A stretch of 34,678 nt of DNA from Gordonia lacunae (GCF_002149015.1 NZ_NGFO01000042.1:1-34678); one strand, 5' to 3'; positions 21,353 to 30,276 are shown, numbered from the stretch's first letter. Made by a program: numbers and translations. The notes: generated from the letters alone by a model not told the origin.

Positions 21353-22555
21353 TCAGCGACGCTGGTGCGGGAGGCCGAGCGCGAGCATCGCGATGATGTC
21401 CCGCTGGATCTCGTTGGTGCCGCCTCCGAACGTGAGGATGAGCGACGTGCGCTGGAACCGTTCGAGGCGTCCGTTAAGGTGCGCCCCGGTGCTGCCGGTC
21501 CGCAGCGTCGCGGCGGGGCCGACGACCTCCATCAGCAGACGGTAGGCCTCGGTGGCGAACTCGGTGCCGTAGACCTTCGTCGCGGACGCGTCCGCCGGAC
21601 TCGGCGATCCGCCGGAGCTGGCGACCGAGGCGATCTTCCAGTTGATGAGCTTGAGGAACTCCACCTTGGCGTGGACGCGTGCCAGGTTCTGCTGCACCCA
21701 GGGGGCGTCGATCACCCGGTGGCCGTCACCGGTCTTGGTCTGCTGTGCCCACGCGACCGTCTCGCGCAGGGCGGTCTGGATCGGCGCCGCGCTGCACAGC
21801 GCGACGCGCTCGTGGTTGAGCTGGTTGGTGACCAGCGGCCACCCGCCGCCCTCCTCGCCGACGATCGACGACGTGGGTACCCGGACGTCCTGGTAGTAGG
21901 TCGCGCTGGTGTCGACTCCCGACATGGTGTGCACCGGTGTGTAACTGAAGCCTTCGGCGGTGGTGGGCACGATGAGCATGGAGATGCCCTTGTGCTTCTT
22001 GCCGCCGGGTTCCAGCGTCGACGGATCGGTGCGGCAGGCCAGCCAGATGTAGTCGGCGTAGGCGACCAGGCTCGTCCACATCTTCTGGCCGTTGATGACG
22101 TAGTCGTCGCCGTCGCGCACCGCGGTGGTCCGCAGGGCCGCGAGATCGGTGCCGGCGCCGGGTTCGGAGTACCCGATCGAGAAGTGCAGCTTGCCCGCCG
22201 CGATGCGCGGCAGGAAGTACGCCTTCTGCTCGTCGGACCCGTAGTTCATGATCGTCGGCGCCACCGAGTTGATGGTGAGGAACGGAACGGGCGCGCCCGC
22301 GATCGCTGCCTCGTCGGTGAAGATCAGCTGGTCCATCATCGACCGGTTCTGGCCGCCGAACTCGGTGGGCCAGCCCAGTGCGAGCCAGCCGTCGGCGCCC
22401 ATCTGGGCGACGACGTCGCGGTAGGCGTCGCCCTCGCCGAGTTCGCCGTCGCCGCCGGACAGGGCGGCACGACGATCCTCGGTCATGAGGCCGGAGAAGT
22501 AGTCGCGGAGTTCCCTGCGGAGCTCGGCTTGTTGGTCGGTATAAGCGATGCGCAT
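21353..22555 (-). CDS. fadE26: Acyl-CoA dehydrogenase subunit FadE26 (ChsE4-like)
   Basis: 400-residue catalytic subunit, the same length as M. tuberculosis FadE26. The FAD- and substrate-binding segment is 'FSIGYSEPGAGTDLAALRT' (residues 125-143). The probable catalytic Glu249 is in 'NHERVAL'. The C-terminal FAD signature is 'FGGGTNEIQRDIIAMLALG'. I chose the ATG at 22555 ('MRIAYTDQQAELRREL'); upstream in-frame codons run into the KstR region. It forms the catalytic half of the ChsE4-ChsE5 heterotetramer that dehydrogenates sterol side-chain CoA esters. It is first in the fadE26-fadE27-fadD17 operon, divergent from fdxD. Confidence 0.92.
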   Translation of the reverse strand: MRIAYTDQQAELRRELRDYFSGLMTEDRRAALSGGDGELGEGDAYRDVVAQMGADGWLALGWPTEFGGQNRSMMDQLIFTDEAAIAGAPVPFLTINSVAPTIMNYGSDEQKAYFLPRIAAGKLHFSIGYSEPGAGTDLAALRTTAVRDGDDYVINGQKMWTSLVAYADYIWLACRTDPSTLEPGGKKHKGISMLIVPTTAEGFSYTPVHTMSGVDTSATYYQDVRVPTSSIVGEEGGGWPLVTNQLNHERVALCSAAPIQTALRETVAWAQQTKTGDGHRVIDAPWVQQNLARVHAKVEFLKLINWKIASVASSGGSPSPADASATKVYGTEFATEAYRLLMEVVGPAATLRTGSTGAHLNGRLERFQRTSLILTFGGGTNEIQRDIIAMLALGLPHQRR

Positions 22556-22634
22556 CGACACTCCAAGGGGTGGATCGGCTAGCGTCCGGTCCCGGCTTAT
22601 GGTCAAGTTGACAGGCGAAGTGCTCGTGCACTTC

Positions 22635-22648
22635 TGAAACACGTTCTA
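22635..22648. promoter_or_regulatory. KstR operator (fadE26/fdxD divergent promoter)
   Basis: TGAAACACGTTCTA fully matches TnnAACnnGTTnnA. It lies 79 bp before fadE26 and 54 bp before fdxD. A second, slightly degenerate box overlaps its right end. Confidence 0.88.
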
Positions 22649-22658
22649 ACCTGTTCTC
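22645..22658. promoter_or_regulatory. Second, overlapping KstR-like box (fadE26/fdxD)
   Basis: TCTAACCTGTTCTC matches TnnAACnnGTTnnA except for the last base. It shares 4 bp with the preceding box and is offset by 10 bp, about one helical turn, so two repressor dimers could bind on the same DNA face. Confidence 0.55.
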
Positions 22659-22702
22659 ACAGCCCAGTCAACAGGTGACCCATCGATGAGGAGACGGTTC
22701 CG

Positions 22703-22897
22703 ATGCGTATCAAGGCAGATTTCGACCTCTGCGAGTCCAACGCCATCTGTGTCGGGATGGCACCGGACTTCTTCGACCTGGATGACAACGACTACCTGGT
22801 GATTCTTCAGGAGGACATCCCCGCCGACCGCGTCGAGGAACTTCGTCAGGTCGCCGCCAACTGCCCGAAGTCGGCGCTGTCGGTGGTAGAGGACTGA
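22703..22897 (+). CDS. fdxD: 3Fe-4S ferredoxin FdxD
   Basis: 64-residue acidic ferredoxin. Three cluster Cys are at residues 10, 16 and 54 ('LCESNAIC' and 'ANCPKSAL'). The position where a 4Fe-4S protein would have the second Cys is Asn13, so a 3Fe-4S cluster is expected. Such ferredoxins commonly feed actinobacterial P450s, and CYP125 in the same regulon is the obvious candidate partner; this pairing is an inference. It corresponds to Rv3503c. It is divergent from fadE26 with the KstR boxes between. Another KstR box separates it from hsd4A, 82 bp downstream, so it may be transcribed alone. Confidence 0.93.
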   Translation: MRIKADFDLCESNAICVGMAPDFFDLDDNDYLVILQEDIPADRVEELRQVAANCPKSALSVVED

Positions 22898-22942
22898 GCC
22901 GGGCGAAAATGCGGTTCGGTTCCATCCGATCGTGAATCATGC

Positions 22943-22956
22943 TAGAACAGGTTCTA
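22943..22956. promoter_or_regulatory. KstR operator (hsd4A and probably the mce4 operon)
   Basis: TAGAACAGGTTCTA is a full match to TnnAACnnGTTnnA, 24 bp before the hsd4A start. No further box is visible between here and mam4B, so this site may control the whole transport operon as well. Confidence 0.9.
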
Positions 22957-22979
22957 GTTTTAGCTCAGGAGGATGTCGG

Positions 22980-23870
22980 GTGGGTTACTCGTTGGACGGT
23001 CGCGCCGCGGTCGTCACCGGTGCAGGTGCAGGTCTCGGTCGTGCGGAGGCCATCGGATTGGCCGCGGAGGGGGCCGCGGTCGTCGTGAACGACCTCCCCG
23101 CGGCGCTCGAGCAGAGCGACGTGATCGACACGATCACGACCGCCGGCGGTCGCGCCGTCGCGGTGCCCGGCGACATCGGCGACTCGGCCACCGCCGCCGC
23201 CATCATGACGGCGGCGACCGAACAACTCGGCTCGCTCGACATCGTCCTGAACAACGCGGGCGTGGTGCGCGACAAGATGCTGTTCAACATGACCGACGAC
23301 GAGTGGGACCTGGTGATCCGCGTCCATCTGCGCGGTCATTTCCTGCTGACCCGCAACGCCGCGTCGCACTGGCGCGCGGCGTCGAAAGAGGCGGGCGGCC
23401 CGGTCTACGGCCGGATCATCAACACCGCGTCGGAGGCCGGTCTGCTCGGTCCCGAGGGGCAGGCCAACTACGGGGCGGCGAAGGCGGGCATCACCGCGCT
23501 GACCCTGTCGGCCTCTCGCGCCCTCAAGCGATACGGCGTGCGCGCCAACGCGATCTGCCCGCGGGCCCGGACGGCGATGACCGCCTCGGTGTTCGGTGAC
23601 GCCCCCACCGACGGGGTGGATCCCCTCGACCCCGAACACGTCGTGCGGCTGGTGTCCTACCTCGCCGGTCCCGACTCCGACGCGGTCACCGGTCAGGTGT
23701 TCGTCGTCTACGGCCCCAAGGTCACCCTGATGGCCGCGCCCACGGTCGACGAGGTCTTCGTCGCCGAGGGTGACGCGTGGTCCGCGGAGGACCTCGCGAA
23801 GACCCTGACGGGTCACTTCGCCGACCGCGATCCGGGACGCACATTCTCGGCAAGCGCTCTGGTCAACTGA
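22980..23870 (+). CDS. hsd4A: Short-chain dehydrogenase Hsd4A (steroid hydroxyacyl-CoA/17beta-hydroxysteroid dehydrogenase)
   Basis: 296-residue classical SDR. The dinucleotide motif TGAGAGLG is at residues 13-20, NNAG at 91-94, and the catalytic Ser151, Tyr164 and Lys168 lie in 'NTASEAG' and 'ANYGAAKAG'. The mycobacterial homologue (Rv3502c, Hsd4A) oxidises the 22-hydroxyacyl-CoA of the sterol side chain and also has 17beta-hydroxysteroid dehydrogenase activity. I chose the GTG at 22980, preceded by AGGAGG at good spacing; the in-frame start at 22932 would cover the KstR box. yrbE4A follows after 63 bp with no terminator hairpin, so read-through into the mce4 operon is likely. Confidence 0.9.
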   Translation: MGYSLDGRAAVVTGAGAGLGRAEAIGLAAEGAAVVVNDLPAALEQSDVIDTITTAGGRAVAVPGDIGDSATAAAIMTAATEQLGSLDIVLNNAGVVRDKMLFNMTDDEWDLVIRVHLRGHFLLTRNAASHWRAASKEAGGPVYGRIINTASEAGLLGPEGQANYGAAKAGITALTLSASRALKRYGVRANAICPRARTAMTASVFGDAPTDGVDPLDPEHVVRLVSYLAGPDSDAVTGQVFVVYGPKVTLMAAPTVDEVFVAEGDAWSAEDLAKTLTGHFADRDPGRTFSASALVN

Positions 23871-23933
23871 CCAATTCGTCTGGATTCTGCGTGATAGGTT
23901 TCGCGATGGTGCGAGGGTGAAGGGGGGCTGGCG

Positions 23934-24698
23934 GTGCTGAGCAAACTGGCCACACCCTTGAGCGGGATCGGGGATTTCGTAGCGCTCGGGGTCGAGTCGA
24001 CGCGCGAGTTGTTCCACCGTCCGTTCCAGTGGCGGGAGACCGTCGAACAGTCCTGGGCGATCGCCCGCGTGTCGATGGTCCCGACTCTTCTGGTCGCCAT
24101 CCCGTTCACGGTTCTCGTCAGCTTCACGCTGAACATCCTGTTGCGTGAGATCGGTGCGCAGGACCTGTCGGGTGCGGGTGCCGCCCTCGGCACGGTCACC
24201 CAGATCGGTCCGATCGTCACCGTGCTGATCGTCGCCGGGGCGGGCGCCACCGCGATCTGCGCCGATCTCGGCGCCCGGACCATCCGCGAAGAGATCGACG
24301 CGATGAAGGTGCTCGGCATCAACCCGATCCACCGTCTGGTGGTGCCGCGCATCGTGGCCTCCACCGGGGTGGCCCTTCTCCTCAACAGTCTCGTCTGCAC
24401 CATCGGCATCGGCGGCGGCTTCATCTTCTCCGTCTACCTCCAGGACGTGAATCCCGGTGCGTTCGTGGCCAACCTGACCCTGCTCACCGGCTTCGGCGAG
24501 CTGATGATCTCGATGGTGAAGGCCGCGCTGTTCGGCTTGTTCGCCGGGATGGTCGGTTGTTATCAGGGGCTCAACGTCAAGGGTGGCGCGAAGGGCGTCG
24601 GCGATGCCGTGAACGAGACCGTCGTGTACTCGTTCATGGCGCTGTTCGTCGTCAACGTCGTCGTCACCGCCGTCGGTCTCAAGGCAACGGCGGGCTGA
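23934..24698 (+). CDS. yrbE4A: Mce4 permease YrbE4A (MlaE family)
   Basis: 254 residues, the same length as M. tuberculosis YrbE4A (Rv3501c). It is a MlaE-type multi-helix inner-membrane permease with the family signature 'IREEIDAMKVLGINPIHRLVVPR' (near residues 118-140), which contacts the ATPase. It pairs with YrbE4B to form the membrane part of the sterol importer; the MceG-type ATPase is not encoded in the window. The GTG at 23934 is preceded by AAGGGGGG. It is the first gene of the ten-gene mce4 run, 63 bp after hsd4A. Confidence 0.93.
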   Translation: MLSKLATPLSGIGDFVALGVESTRELFHRPFQWRETVEQSWAIARVSMVPTLLVAIPFTVLVSFTLNILLREIGAQDLSGAGAALGTVTQIGPIVTVLIVAGAGATAICADLGARTIREEIDAMKVLGINPIHRLVVPRIVASTGVALLLNSLVCTIGIGGGFIFSVYLQDVNPGAFVANLTLLTGFGELMISMVKAALFGLFAGMVGCYQGLNVKGGAKGVGDAVNETVVYSFMALFVVNVVVTAVGLKATAG

Positions 24699-24701
24699 GC
24701 G

Positions 24702-25553
24702 ATGGTACTTCCGTTCACCACCCGGTTCCGGACCGCGCGCGTCGCGGTCAAGAGGGCCGGCGAGGACTGGGATCAGATCGGCGATCAGGCCCTGTTCTAC
24801 TGGGACAGCGTCGTGTCGATCCCGCGCGCGATCAAGCACTACAAGAAGGAGACGCTGCGGCTCATCGCCGAGATCTCCATGGGCACGGGCGCGCTGGCGA
24901 TGATCGGCGGCACCGTCGTGGTCGTCGGATTCCTGACGCTGTTCACCGGCGGCACGATCGCGGTGCAGGGGTACAGTTCGCTGGCCAACATCGGCGTCGA
25001 GGCGCTCACCGGATTCTTCTCGGCGTTCATCAACGTGCGTATCGCCGTCCCGGTGATCTCCGGTATCGCGCTCGCCGCGACCATCGGCGCCGGCGCGACC
25101 GCGCAGCTCGGTGCCATGCGGGTCTCGGAGGAGATCGACGCGCTGGAGACGATGGCGATCTCGTCCATCCCGTACCTGGTGTCCACGCGGATCATCGCCG
25201 GCCTGATCGCGATCATCCCGCTCTACGCGCTGGCGTCGTTGGCATCGTTCCTGGCGAGCCGGTCGGCGACGGTCTTCCTGTACGGGCAGTCGCCGGGCGT
25301 CTACGACCACTACTTCGACACGTTCCTCATCCCGTCGGACATCCTGTGGTCGTTCGTGCAGGCGATCTGCATGGCGGTCGCGGTCATGCTGATCCACACC
25401 TATTACGGCTACAACGCCTCGGGCGGACCGGTCGGCGTCGGTGTCGCCGTCGGGAACGCGGTCCGCGCATCGCTCGTTGTTGTGGTCGTGATCACACTGT
25501 TGACCTCTCTCGCCATCTACGGCGCCGATGGCAAGTTCAACCTGGCGGGCTGA
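24702..25553 (+). CDS. yrbE4B: Mce4 permease YrbE4B (MlaE family)
   Basis: 283-residue second MlaE-type permease. The coupling motif 'VSEEIDALETMAISSIPYLVSTR' is in the middle. The long hydrophilic N-terminus (about 45 residues) runs to 'ALFYWDSVVSIPRAIKHYKKE', and hydrophobic segments follow to the end. The ATG at 24702 starts three bases after the yrbE4A stop, so the pair is tightly coupled. It corresponds to Rv3500c. Together with YrbE4A and an MceG ATPase it would drive sterol import across the cytoplasmic membrane. Confidence 0.93.
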   Translation: MVLPFTTRFRTARVAVKRAGEDWDQIGDQALFYWDSVVSIPRAIKHYKKETLRLIAEISMGTGALAMIGGTVVVVGFLTLFTGGTIAVQGYSSLANIGVEALTGFFSAFINVRIAVPVISGIALAATIGAGATAQLGAMRVSEEIDALETMAISSIPYLVSTRIIAGLIAIIPLYALASLASFLASRSATVFLYGQSPGVYDHYFDTFLIPSDILWSFVQAICMAVAVMLIHTYYGYNASGGPVGVGVAVGNAVRASLVVVVVITLLTSLAIYGADGKFNLAG

Positions 25554-25556
25554 GTC

Positions 25557-26732
25557 ATGAGCAAGAGGCAAGAGCGTTCACGGGCCACCCGCCGAACGGC
25601 GGCGGTCGTCATGGTCGCGGTGTTGCTGGCGTTGATCATCGGGGCCAGCGCATCGTTCCTCGGTGCCTTCAAGGGCACCCAGCAGGTGACCCTGGTCGCG
25701 CCCCGGGCCGGACTGGTGATGAACCCCGACGCCAAGGTGAAGCTGCGCGGCGTCGAGGTGGGGCGGGTCGCCGAGATCTCCGAGCGTGGTGGCGACGCGA
25801 TCCTCACCCTCGACATCGCCGACGGCGACATGGCGAAGATCCCGGCCAACGTGGCCGCGGACATCAAGTCGAACACCATCTTCGGCGCCAAGGCGGTCAA
25901 CTTCGTCGTGCCCGGCGAGCCGGAGGGAACGCTCACCGCGGGAGCGGAGATCCCCGCCGACCGGGTGGTCGTCGAGCTGAACACGGTGTATCAGCAACTC
26001 GTCTCGGTGCTCGCCCAGCTGCAGCCGGAGAAACTCAACGCCACCCTCGGTGCGATCAACACGGCGCTGCAGGGGCAGGGCGAGGAGATCGGCGGCGCCC
26101 TCGAGCAGCTGACCACGCTGCTCGGCAAGACCAACCCGCATCTGCCCGCCCTCAACCGGTTGTTCCGGGAAGGCGCGACCGTCACCAACGTCTACGCGGA
26201 CTCGATGCCCGATCTGCTGCGCACCGTCGACAACTTCACCGTCGTGGGGAACACGTTGGTCGACAACACGTCCAACCTCGACGCGCTGCTCATCAACGCG
26301 ACCGGGATGGCGAACACCATCGACGGGGTCATCGCGCCGTCGAAGAAGACGCTCATCGGTGCGCTGTCGGACCTCGATCCCATCGCCGCGCTGCTGGGTT
26401 ACAACGCCCCTGGGATCAAGTGCTTCCTCACCGCCAGCGCGATCGCGTCCGAGGTGGCGGCGCCGTTCCTCGGTGAACGCAACGGCATGCTGATGCTCGA
26501 CGCCGGTCTGCTGCCCGGCAAGGATCCCTACGCCTATCCCTACGACCTGCCGCGGGTCGGGGTCGAGGGACCGCCGACGTGCCAGGGCGGGCTCAGCGAT
26601 CCCGCGACCAAGGTGCCGGCACCGTTCTACGTCGGCGACAACGCACCGCAGCCCTACCAGCCCAGGACCAAGCCGAAGGCGAACTCGCAGAAGCTGTTCC
26701 AGATCCTGTTCGGAGAACCGCCCCGTGGATAA
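25557..26732 (+). CDS. mce4A: Mce-family substrate-binding protein Mce4A
   Basis: 391-residue MCE protein. An N-terminal signal anchor ('TAAVVMVAVLLALIIGASAS') precedes the MCE/MlaD domain (about residues 40-135: 'TLVAPRAGLVMNPDAKVKLRG', 'VEVGRVAEI', 'IFGAKAVNFVVPG'). A long helical region follows that forms the transport tube with the other five Mce proteins. The C-terminus is Pro- and Lys-rich ('PYQPRTKPKANSQKL'). Two Cys (in 'IKCFLT' and 'PPTCQGG') may form a disulfide. It starts three bases after yrbE4B and overlaps mce4B by eight bases. It corresponds to Rv3499c, part of the sterol importer. Confidence 0.92.
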   Translation: MSKRQERSRATRRTAAVVMVAVLLALIIGASASFLGAFKGTQQVTLVAPRAGLVMNPDAKVKLRGVEVGRVAEISERGGDAILTLDIADGDMAKIPANVAADIKSNTIFGAKAVNFVVPGEPEGTLTAGAEIPADRVVVELNTVYQQLVSVLAQLQPEKLNATLGAINTALQGQGEEIGGALEQLTTLLGKTNPHLPALNRLFREGATVTNVYADSMPDLLRTVDNFTVVGNTLVDNTSNLDALLINATGMANTIDGVIAPSKKTLIGALSDLDPIAALLGYNAPGIKCFLTASAIASEVAAPFLGERNGMLMLDAGLLPGKDPYAYPYDLPRVGVEGPPTCQGGLSDPATKVPAPFYVGDNAPQPYQPRTKPKANSQKLFQILFGEPPRG

Positions 26733-27783
26733 CCGCGCTCGCGCGTTCCGCGCGACCCTGATCAAACTGGGTGCCTTCACCGTGGTGATGGTCCTGGTGT
26801 TCGTCGCGCTGGTCGTCGTCTTCAGCCGCTATCGGTCCGGCGCGTCGAACGAGTACAGCGCCGTTTTCACCAGCGCCTCGGCGATGAAGTCGGGAAGCAA
26901 GGTCAAGATCGCCGGCGTCGAGGTCGGGTCGGTCGGTGACGTCGAACTGAACCGCGACAACGATGCCGTCATCACCTTCAGTGTCGACCAGCAGTATCCG
27001 CTGCCGGAGTCGGTCCACGCGCTGATCCGATACGAGAACCTCACCGGTGACCGGTATCTGGAGTTGCAGCAGGGGACCGGCAACACGTCGACCTTCCTCG
27101 CGGACGGGGCGCAGATCCCGGTCGGACAGACCGAGCCCGCGCTCGATCTCGACAAGCTGGTCGGTGGGTTCAAACCGCTGTTCCGGACCCTGGACGCCGA
27201 CGACGCCAACGCGCTGACCAGTTCGCTGATCGCCGTCTTCCAGGGACAGGGCGGCGCGTTGAACACGTTGCTGGGCAACACCGCGTCGTTCACCGACTCG
27301 CTGGCCGACCGCGACCAGTTGATCGGCGACGTCATCAACAACCTCAACACGACCCTCGCCACACTCGACGGCGACCGGGAAGGCCTCGACACCAGCGTCG
27401 ACCTCCTGCAGCAACTCGTCACCGGGCTCGCCGAACAGAAGAGCACCGTGGGCAACGCGCTGACGCAGACCTCGCGGGTCACCAACGGCCTCGCCGACCT
27501 GCTGGCCACGACCCGGCCGACCCTGCAGTCGATGGTGACCAACACCGGACGGGTCTCGGAGGAATTGCTGGCCGCGGAACCGTTTGTCCGCAATCTGATC
27601 TCGCGACTCCCCGAGGACTACAAGACGCTGTCGAACCTCGGCTCCTACGGTGCCTGGCTGCAGATCTACTTCTGCCGCATCCGCCTGCTGCTGCCGGCAC
27701 CCGGCGGTCAGACCATCCTGTACACGTCGAACAACGTGATGGGTAACACCACGACGGCCGGCGGAAGGTGTGACGGCTCATGA
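26725..27783 (+). CDS. mce4B: Mce-family protein Mce4B
   Basis: 352-residue MCE protein with an N-terminal membrane anchor ('KLGAFTVVMVLVFVALVVVFS', about residues 14-34), an MCE domain ('YSAVFTSASAMKSGSKVKIAG', split before 'VEVGSVGDV'), and then a helical region with repeated Leu/Asn/Asp heptads. The GTG at 26725 overlaps the mce4A stop by eight bases (GTGGATAA). Its stop overlaps the mce4C start by four. It corresponds to Rv3498c and is expected to form one of the six subunits of the Mce4 hexameric tunnel. Confidence 0.92.
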   Translation: MDNRARAFRATLIKLGAFTVVMVLVFVALVVVFSRYRSGASNEYSAVFTSASAMKSGSKVKIAGVEVGSVGDVELNRDNDAVITFSVDQQYPLPESVHALIRYENLTGDRYLELQQGTGNTSTFLADGAQIPVGQTEPALDLDKLVGGFKPLFRTLDADDANALTSSLIAVFQGQGGALNTLLGNTASFTDSLADRDQLIGDVINNLNTTLATLDGDREGLDTSVDLLQQLVTGLAEQKSTVGNALTQTSRVTNGLADLLATTRPTLQSMVTNTGRVSEELLAAEPFVRNLISRLPEDYKTLSNLGSYGAWLQIYFCRIRLLLPAPGGQTILYTSNNVMGNTTTAGGRCDGS

Positions 27784-29000
27784 GTCTTCCGTTCGGCGGC
27801 ATGTTCGCCAGCCGTAGAGCCGAATCCGACGAGGCCGATGTCGCCCGCGAGGAGAAGCGCGGGCAGCGCAGTCGCGCGCAGGTCGGCGTCATCGGCATCG
27901 TCGTGATCGGGCTGGTGGTCATCACCGCGATGCAGATGGACAAGTTGCCCTACATCTCGCCGATCAGCACCTACACCGCCTACTTCGACGATGCCGGCGG
28001 GCTCACCAAGGGCGACATCGTCTCCGTGTCCGGCGTCCAGGTCGGCACGGTCGAGTCGATCGCGCTGGCCGGCACCGACGCCGGGACCAAGGTCAAGGTC
28101 GGCTTCCGCATGGACGACACCGTCGAGATGGGCGCGGACTCCCAGGCCGCGATCCGGACCGAGACCGTGCTCGGCCGACGCAATCTCACCGTCATCCCGC
28201 ACGGCGGAGACCGGATCAAGCCCGGCGGTTCGATCCCGGTCGGCAACACGATCTCGCCGTATTCGCTGCAGGACGCTCTCGAAGGTGCGACCGACACCGT
28301 CGCCGACACCGACACCGAGCAACTCAACGAGGCCCTCAACACCCTGACGGTCACCTTCTCCGAGACGCCGGATCAGGTCCAGGGGGCGGTCAACGGTGTG
28401 GCCCGGTTGTCGAAGGCAGTCGCCGACCGCGACAACGAGTTGCGAGCGCTGCTGGCCAAGGCCAACCAGGTCAGCAAGATCGTCGGCGATCGCAACGAGC
28501 AGATCAACCGGTTGCTCGTCGACGCCAACGCGCTCGTCGGGGAGATCGAGATGCGGCGCTACGCGCTCAACCAGCTGATCAAGGGGATCGGGGACGTCAC
28601 AACACAATTGCGTGGCTTCATCGCCGAGAACAACGCCCAGCTGACGCCGGTCCTGCAGAAGTTCGACCGTGTCGCGACGATCCTCACCGATCAGGAGAAG
28701 GAACTGAAGGAGACGATCGACCGGCTGGGACCGTTCGCCAACACACTCGGCGAGGCAGTGGCGTCGGGTCCGAACTTCGATTCTCTGGTCGGGCTCAACA
28801 CGTTCGGCGATTACACCGCGATCTTCCTGAACGCCCTGCGCGGCCGCTATCCGCAGCTGTGGCAGTCGTTGCAGTACTCGGGCTTCCCCCTGTTGCCGCA
28901 GGCATGGAGCCAGGGCCCGCCGGTCGGGAGCGATCCACCGCGCGGACCCCTGCCGACCCCGACCTATCCCACGCCCGCGCCGACCACGAGGGGGAGGTGA
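27780..29000 (+). CDS. mce4C: Mce-family protein Mce4C
   Basis: 406-residue MCE protein. The ~40-residue charged cytoplasmic N-terminus ('RRAESDEADVAREEKRGQR') is longer than in its neighbours. A membrane anchor ('VGVIGIVVIGLVVITAM'), an MCE domain ('YTAYFDDAGGLTKGDIVSVSG') and a long helical part with 'KANQVSKIVGDRNEQINRLL' follow. The tail is Pro-rich ('PPRGPLPTPTYPTPAP'). The start overlaps the mce4B stop as ATGA. It corresponds to Rv3497c. Confidence 0.92.
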   Translation: MSLPFGGMFASRRAESDEADVAREEKRGQRSRAQVGVIGIVVIGLVVITAMQMDKLPYISPISTYTAYFDDAGGLTKGDIVSVSGVQVGTVESIALAGTDAGTKVKVGFRMDDTVEMGADSQAAIRTETVLGRRNLTVIPHGGDRIKPGGSIPVGNTISPYSLQDALEGATDTVADTDTEQLNEALNTLTVTFSETPDQVQGAVNGVARLSKAVADRDNELRALLAKANQVSKIVGDRNEQINRLLVDANALVGEIEMRRYALNQLIKGIGDVTTQLRGFIAENNAQLTPVLQKFDRVATILTDQEKELKETIDRLGPFANTLGEAVASGPNFDSLVGLNTFGDYTAIFLNALRGRYPQLWQSLQYSGFPLLPQAWSQGPPVGSDPPRGPLPTPTYPTPAPTTRGR

Positions 29001-29001
29001 C

Positions 29002-30276
29002 ATGACCGTCGGACGGATGACCATCGGGCGCAAGGTGCTCTTCGGCGTGCTCGCCGTGGTTCTCGCGATCGCTCTGATCCTCGTGGGCTGGAAGGTGTTC
29101 ACCAAATCCACGACGAACACCTTCACCGCCTATTTCGCCGGTGTCGCCAGTCTCTACAAGGGCGACCCGGTGCGGGTGCTCGGTGTGAACATCGGCAGCG
29201 TCTCCGCGATCACCCCGCGCGAGAACGACGTGAAAGTCGAACTGCGCGTGGACAAGAGCGTCGACATCCCGCAGGACGCGAAAGCCGTCATCGTCGCGCA
29301 GAGTCTGGTGTCGGGCCGGTTCGTGCAGCTGACACCGGTCTACTCGGGCGGGCCACAGATGTCCGACGGTGCCGACATCCCGATGGACCGCACCGCGGTG
29401 CCGATGGAGTGGGACGACATCAAGGCCCAGCTCACGCGGCTCACCGAGGCCATCGGGCCGGAGGGGGCCGATCCGGGTTCGGCGGCGAAGGCGGTCAACG
29501 TCTTCGACGAGAACCTCGAGGGCAACGGGAAGGCGATCAACGCGTCGATCCGCGAGGTGTCCGATGTCATCGGCACCCTTGCGGCCGGTAGCGGCGACCT
29601 GTTCGCCACCATCCAGAGCCTGCAGAAGCTCACCGATGCCCTGTCGGGCAGCCACGAGCAGCTGGTTCAGTTCAACGGCCGGATCGCCTCGGTGAGTTCG
29701 GTGCTCGCGGACAACACGACGGAACTCGATGAGGCGCTCAAGGGTCTCGACGCGGCGATGACCGACGTCCAGACCTTCATCGACACCAACAAGACAGCGC
29801 TGTCGTCGTCGGTGGAGCGTCTGGCCGCGAGTACGAAGATCGTGGCCGACAAGGACGATCAGGTGCGCGGCGTGTTGCATTCGGCGCCCAACCAGCTCGC
29901 GAACTTCTACAACATCTACAACCCGCTGTCGGGTTCGCTCTCGGGTGTGTTCGGTCTGGGCAACGGCACCAACCTGATCACGCTGCTGTGCGGCGCGATG
30001 GAATCGACCAAACGACCCGGGACCACGATGGCCGACGTCGACAAGTGCGTGGAGATCCTCGCGCCCGTCCTGTCGTCGATCTCGATGAACTACCCGCCGT
30101 TCCTGACGAATCCGGTGCAGGGTCGCAATGCGACGCCGAGCCAGCTCCAATACCAGAACGCGAGTGTCCGTGCCCGGGCGAACGCCGGCGTCACCCGGCT
30201 GGACAACGAGACCCGGCGTGACAATCGGGGCAGTCCGCTCGAGGATCTGCTTGTCCCGTTCGGAGGTGACCGATGA
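29002..30276 (+). CDS. mce4D: Mce-family protein Mce4D
   Basis: 424-residue MCE protein with a short N-terminus and a membrane anchor ('VLFGVLAVVLAIALILVGW', about residues 12-30). The MCE domain contains 'FTAYFAGVASLYKGDPVRVLG' split before 'VNIGSVSAI', and is followed by helices with 'SLQKLTDALSGSHEQLVQF'. Cys residues near 'ITLLCGAM' and 'DVDKCVEI' may pair. A GAGG-type ribosome site precedes the ATG at 29002; a second Met at residue 6 is an alternative start. It corresponds to Rv3496c. The stop overlaps the lipoprotein gene by four bases. Confidence 0.92.
   Translation: MTVGRMTIGRKVLFGVLAVVLAIALILVGWKVFTKSTTNTFTAYFAGVASLYKGDPVRVLGVNIGSVSAITPRENDVKVELRVDKSVDIPQDAKAVIVAQSLVSGRFVQLTPVYSGGPQMSDGADIPMDRTAVPMEWDDIKAQLTRLTEAIGPEGADPGSAAKAVNVFDENLEGNGKAINASIREVSDVIGTLAAGSGDLFATIQSLQKLTDALSGSHEQLVQFNGRIASVSSVLADNTTELDEALKGLDAAMTDVQTFIDTNKTALSSSVERLAASTKIVADKDDQVRGVLHSAPNQLANFYNIYNPLSGSLSGVFGLGNGTNLITLLCGAMESTKRPGTTMADVDKCVEILAPVLSSISMNYPPFLTNPVQGRNATPSQLQYQNASVRARANAGVTRLDNETRRDNRGSPLEDLLVPFGGDR

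Noticed and set aside
22965..25571. 868-residue minus-strand open frame opposite hsd4A, yrbE4A and yrbE4B
   Set aside because: It is an Asp/Arg/His-rich antisense shadow of well-recognised genes in high-G+C DNA.
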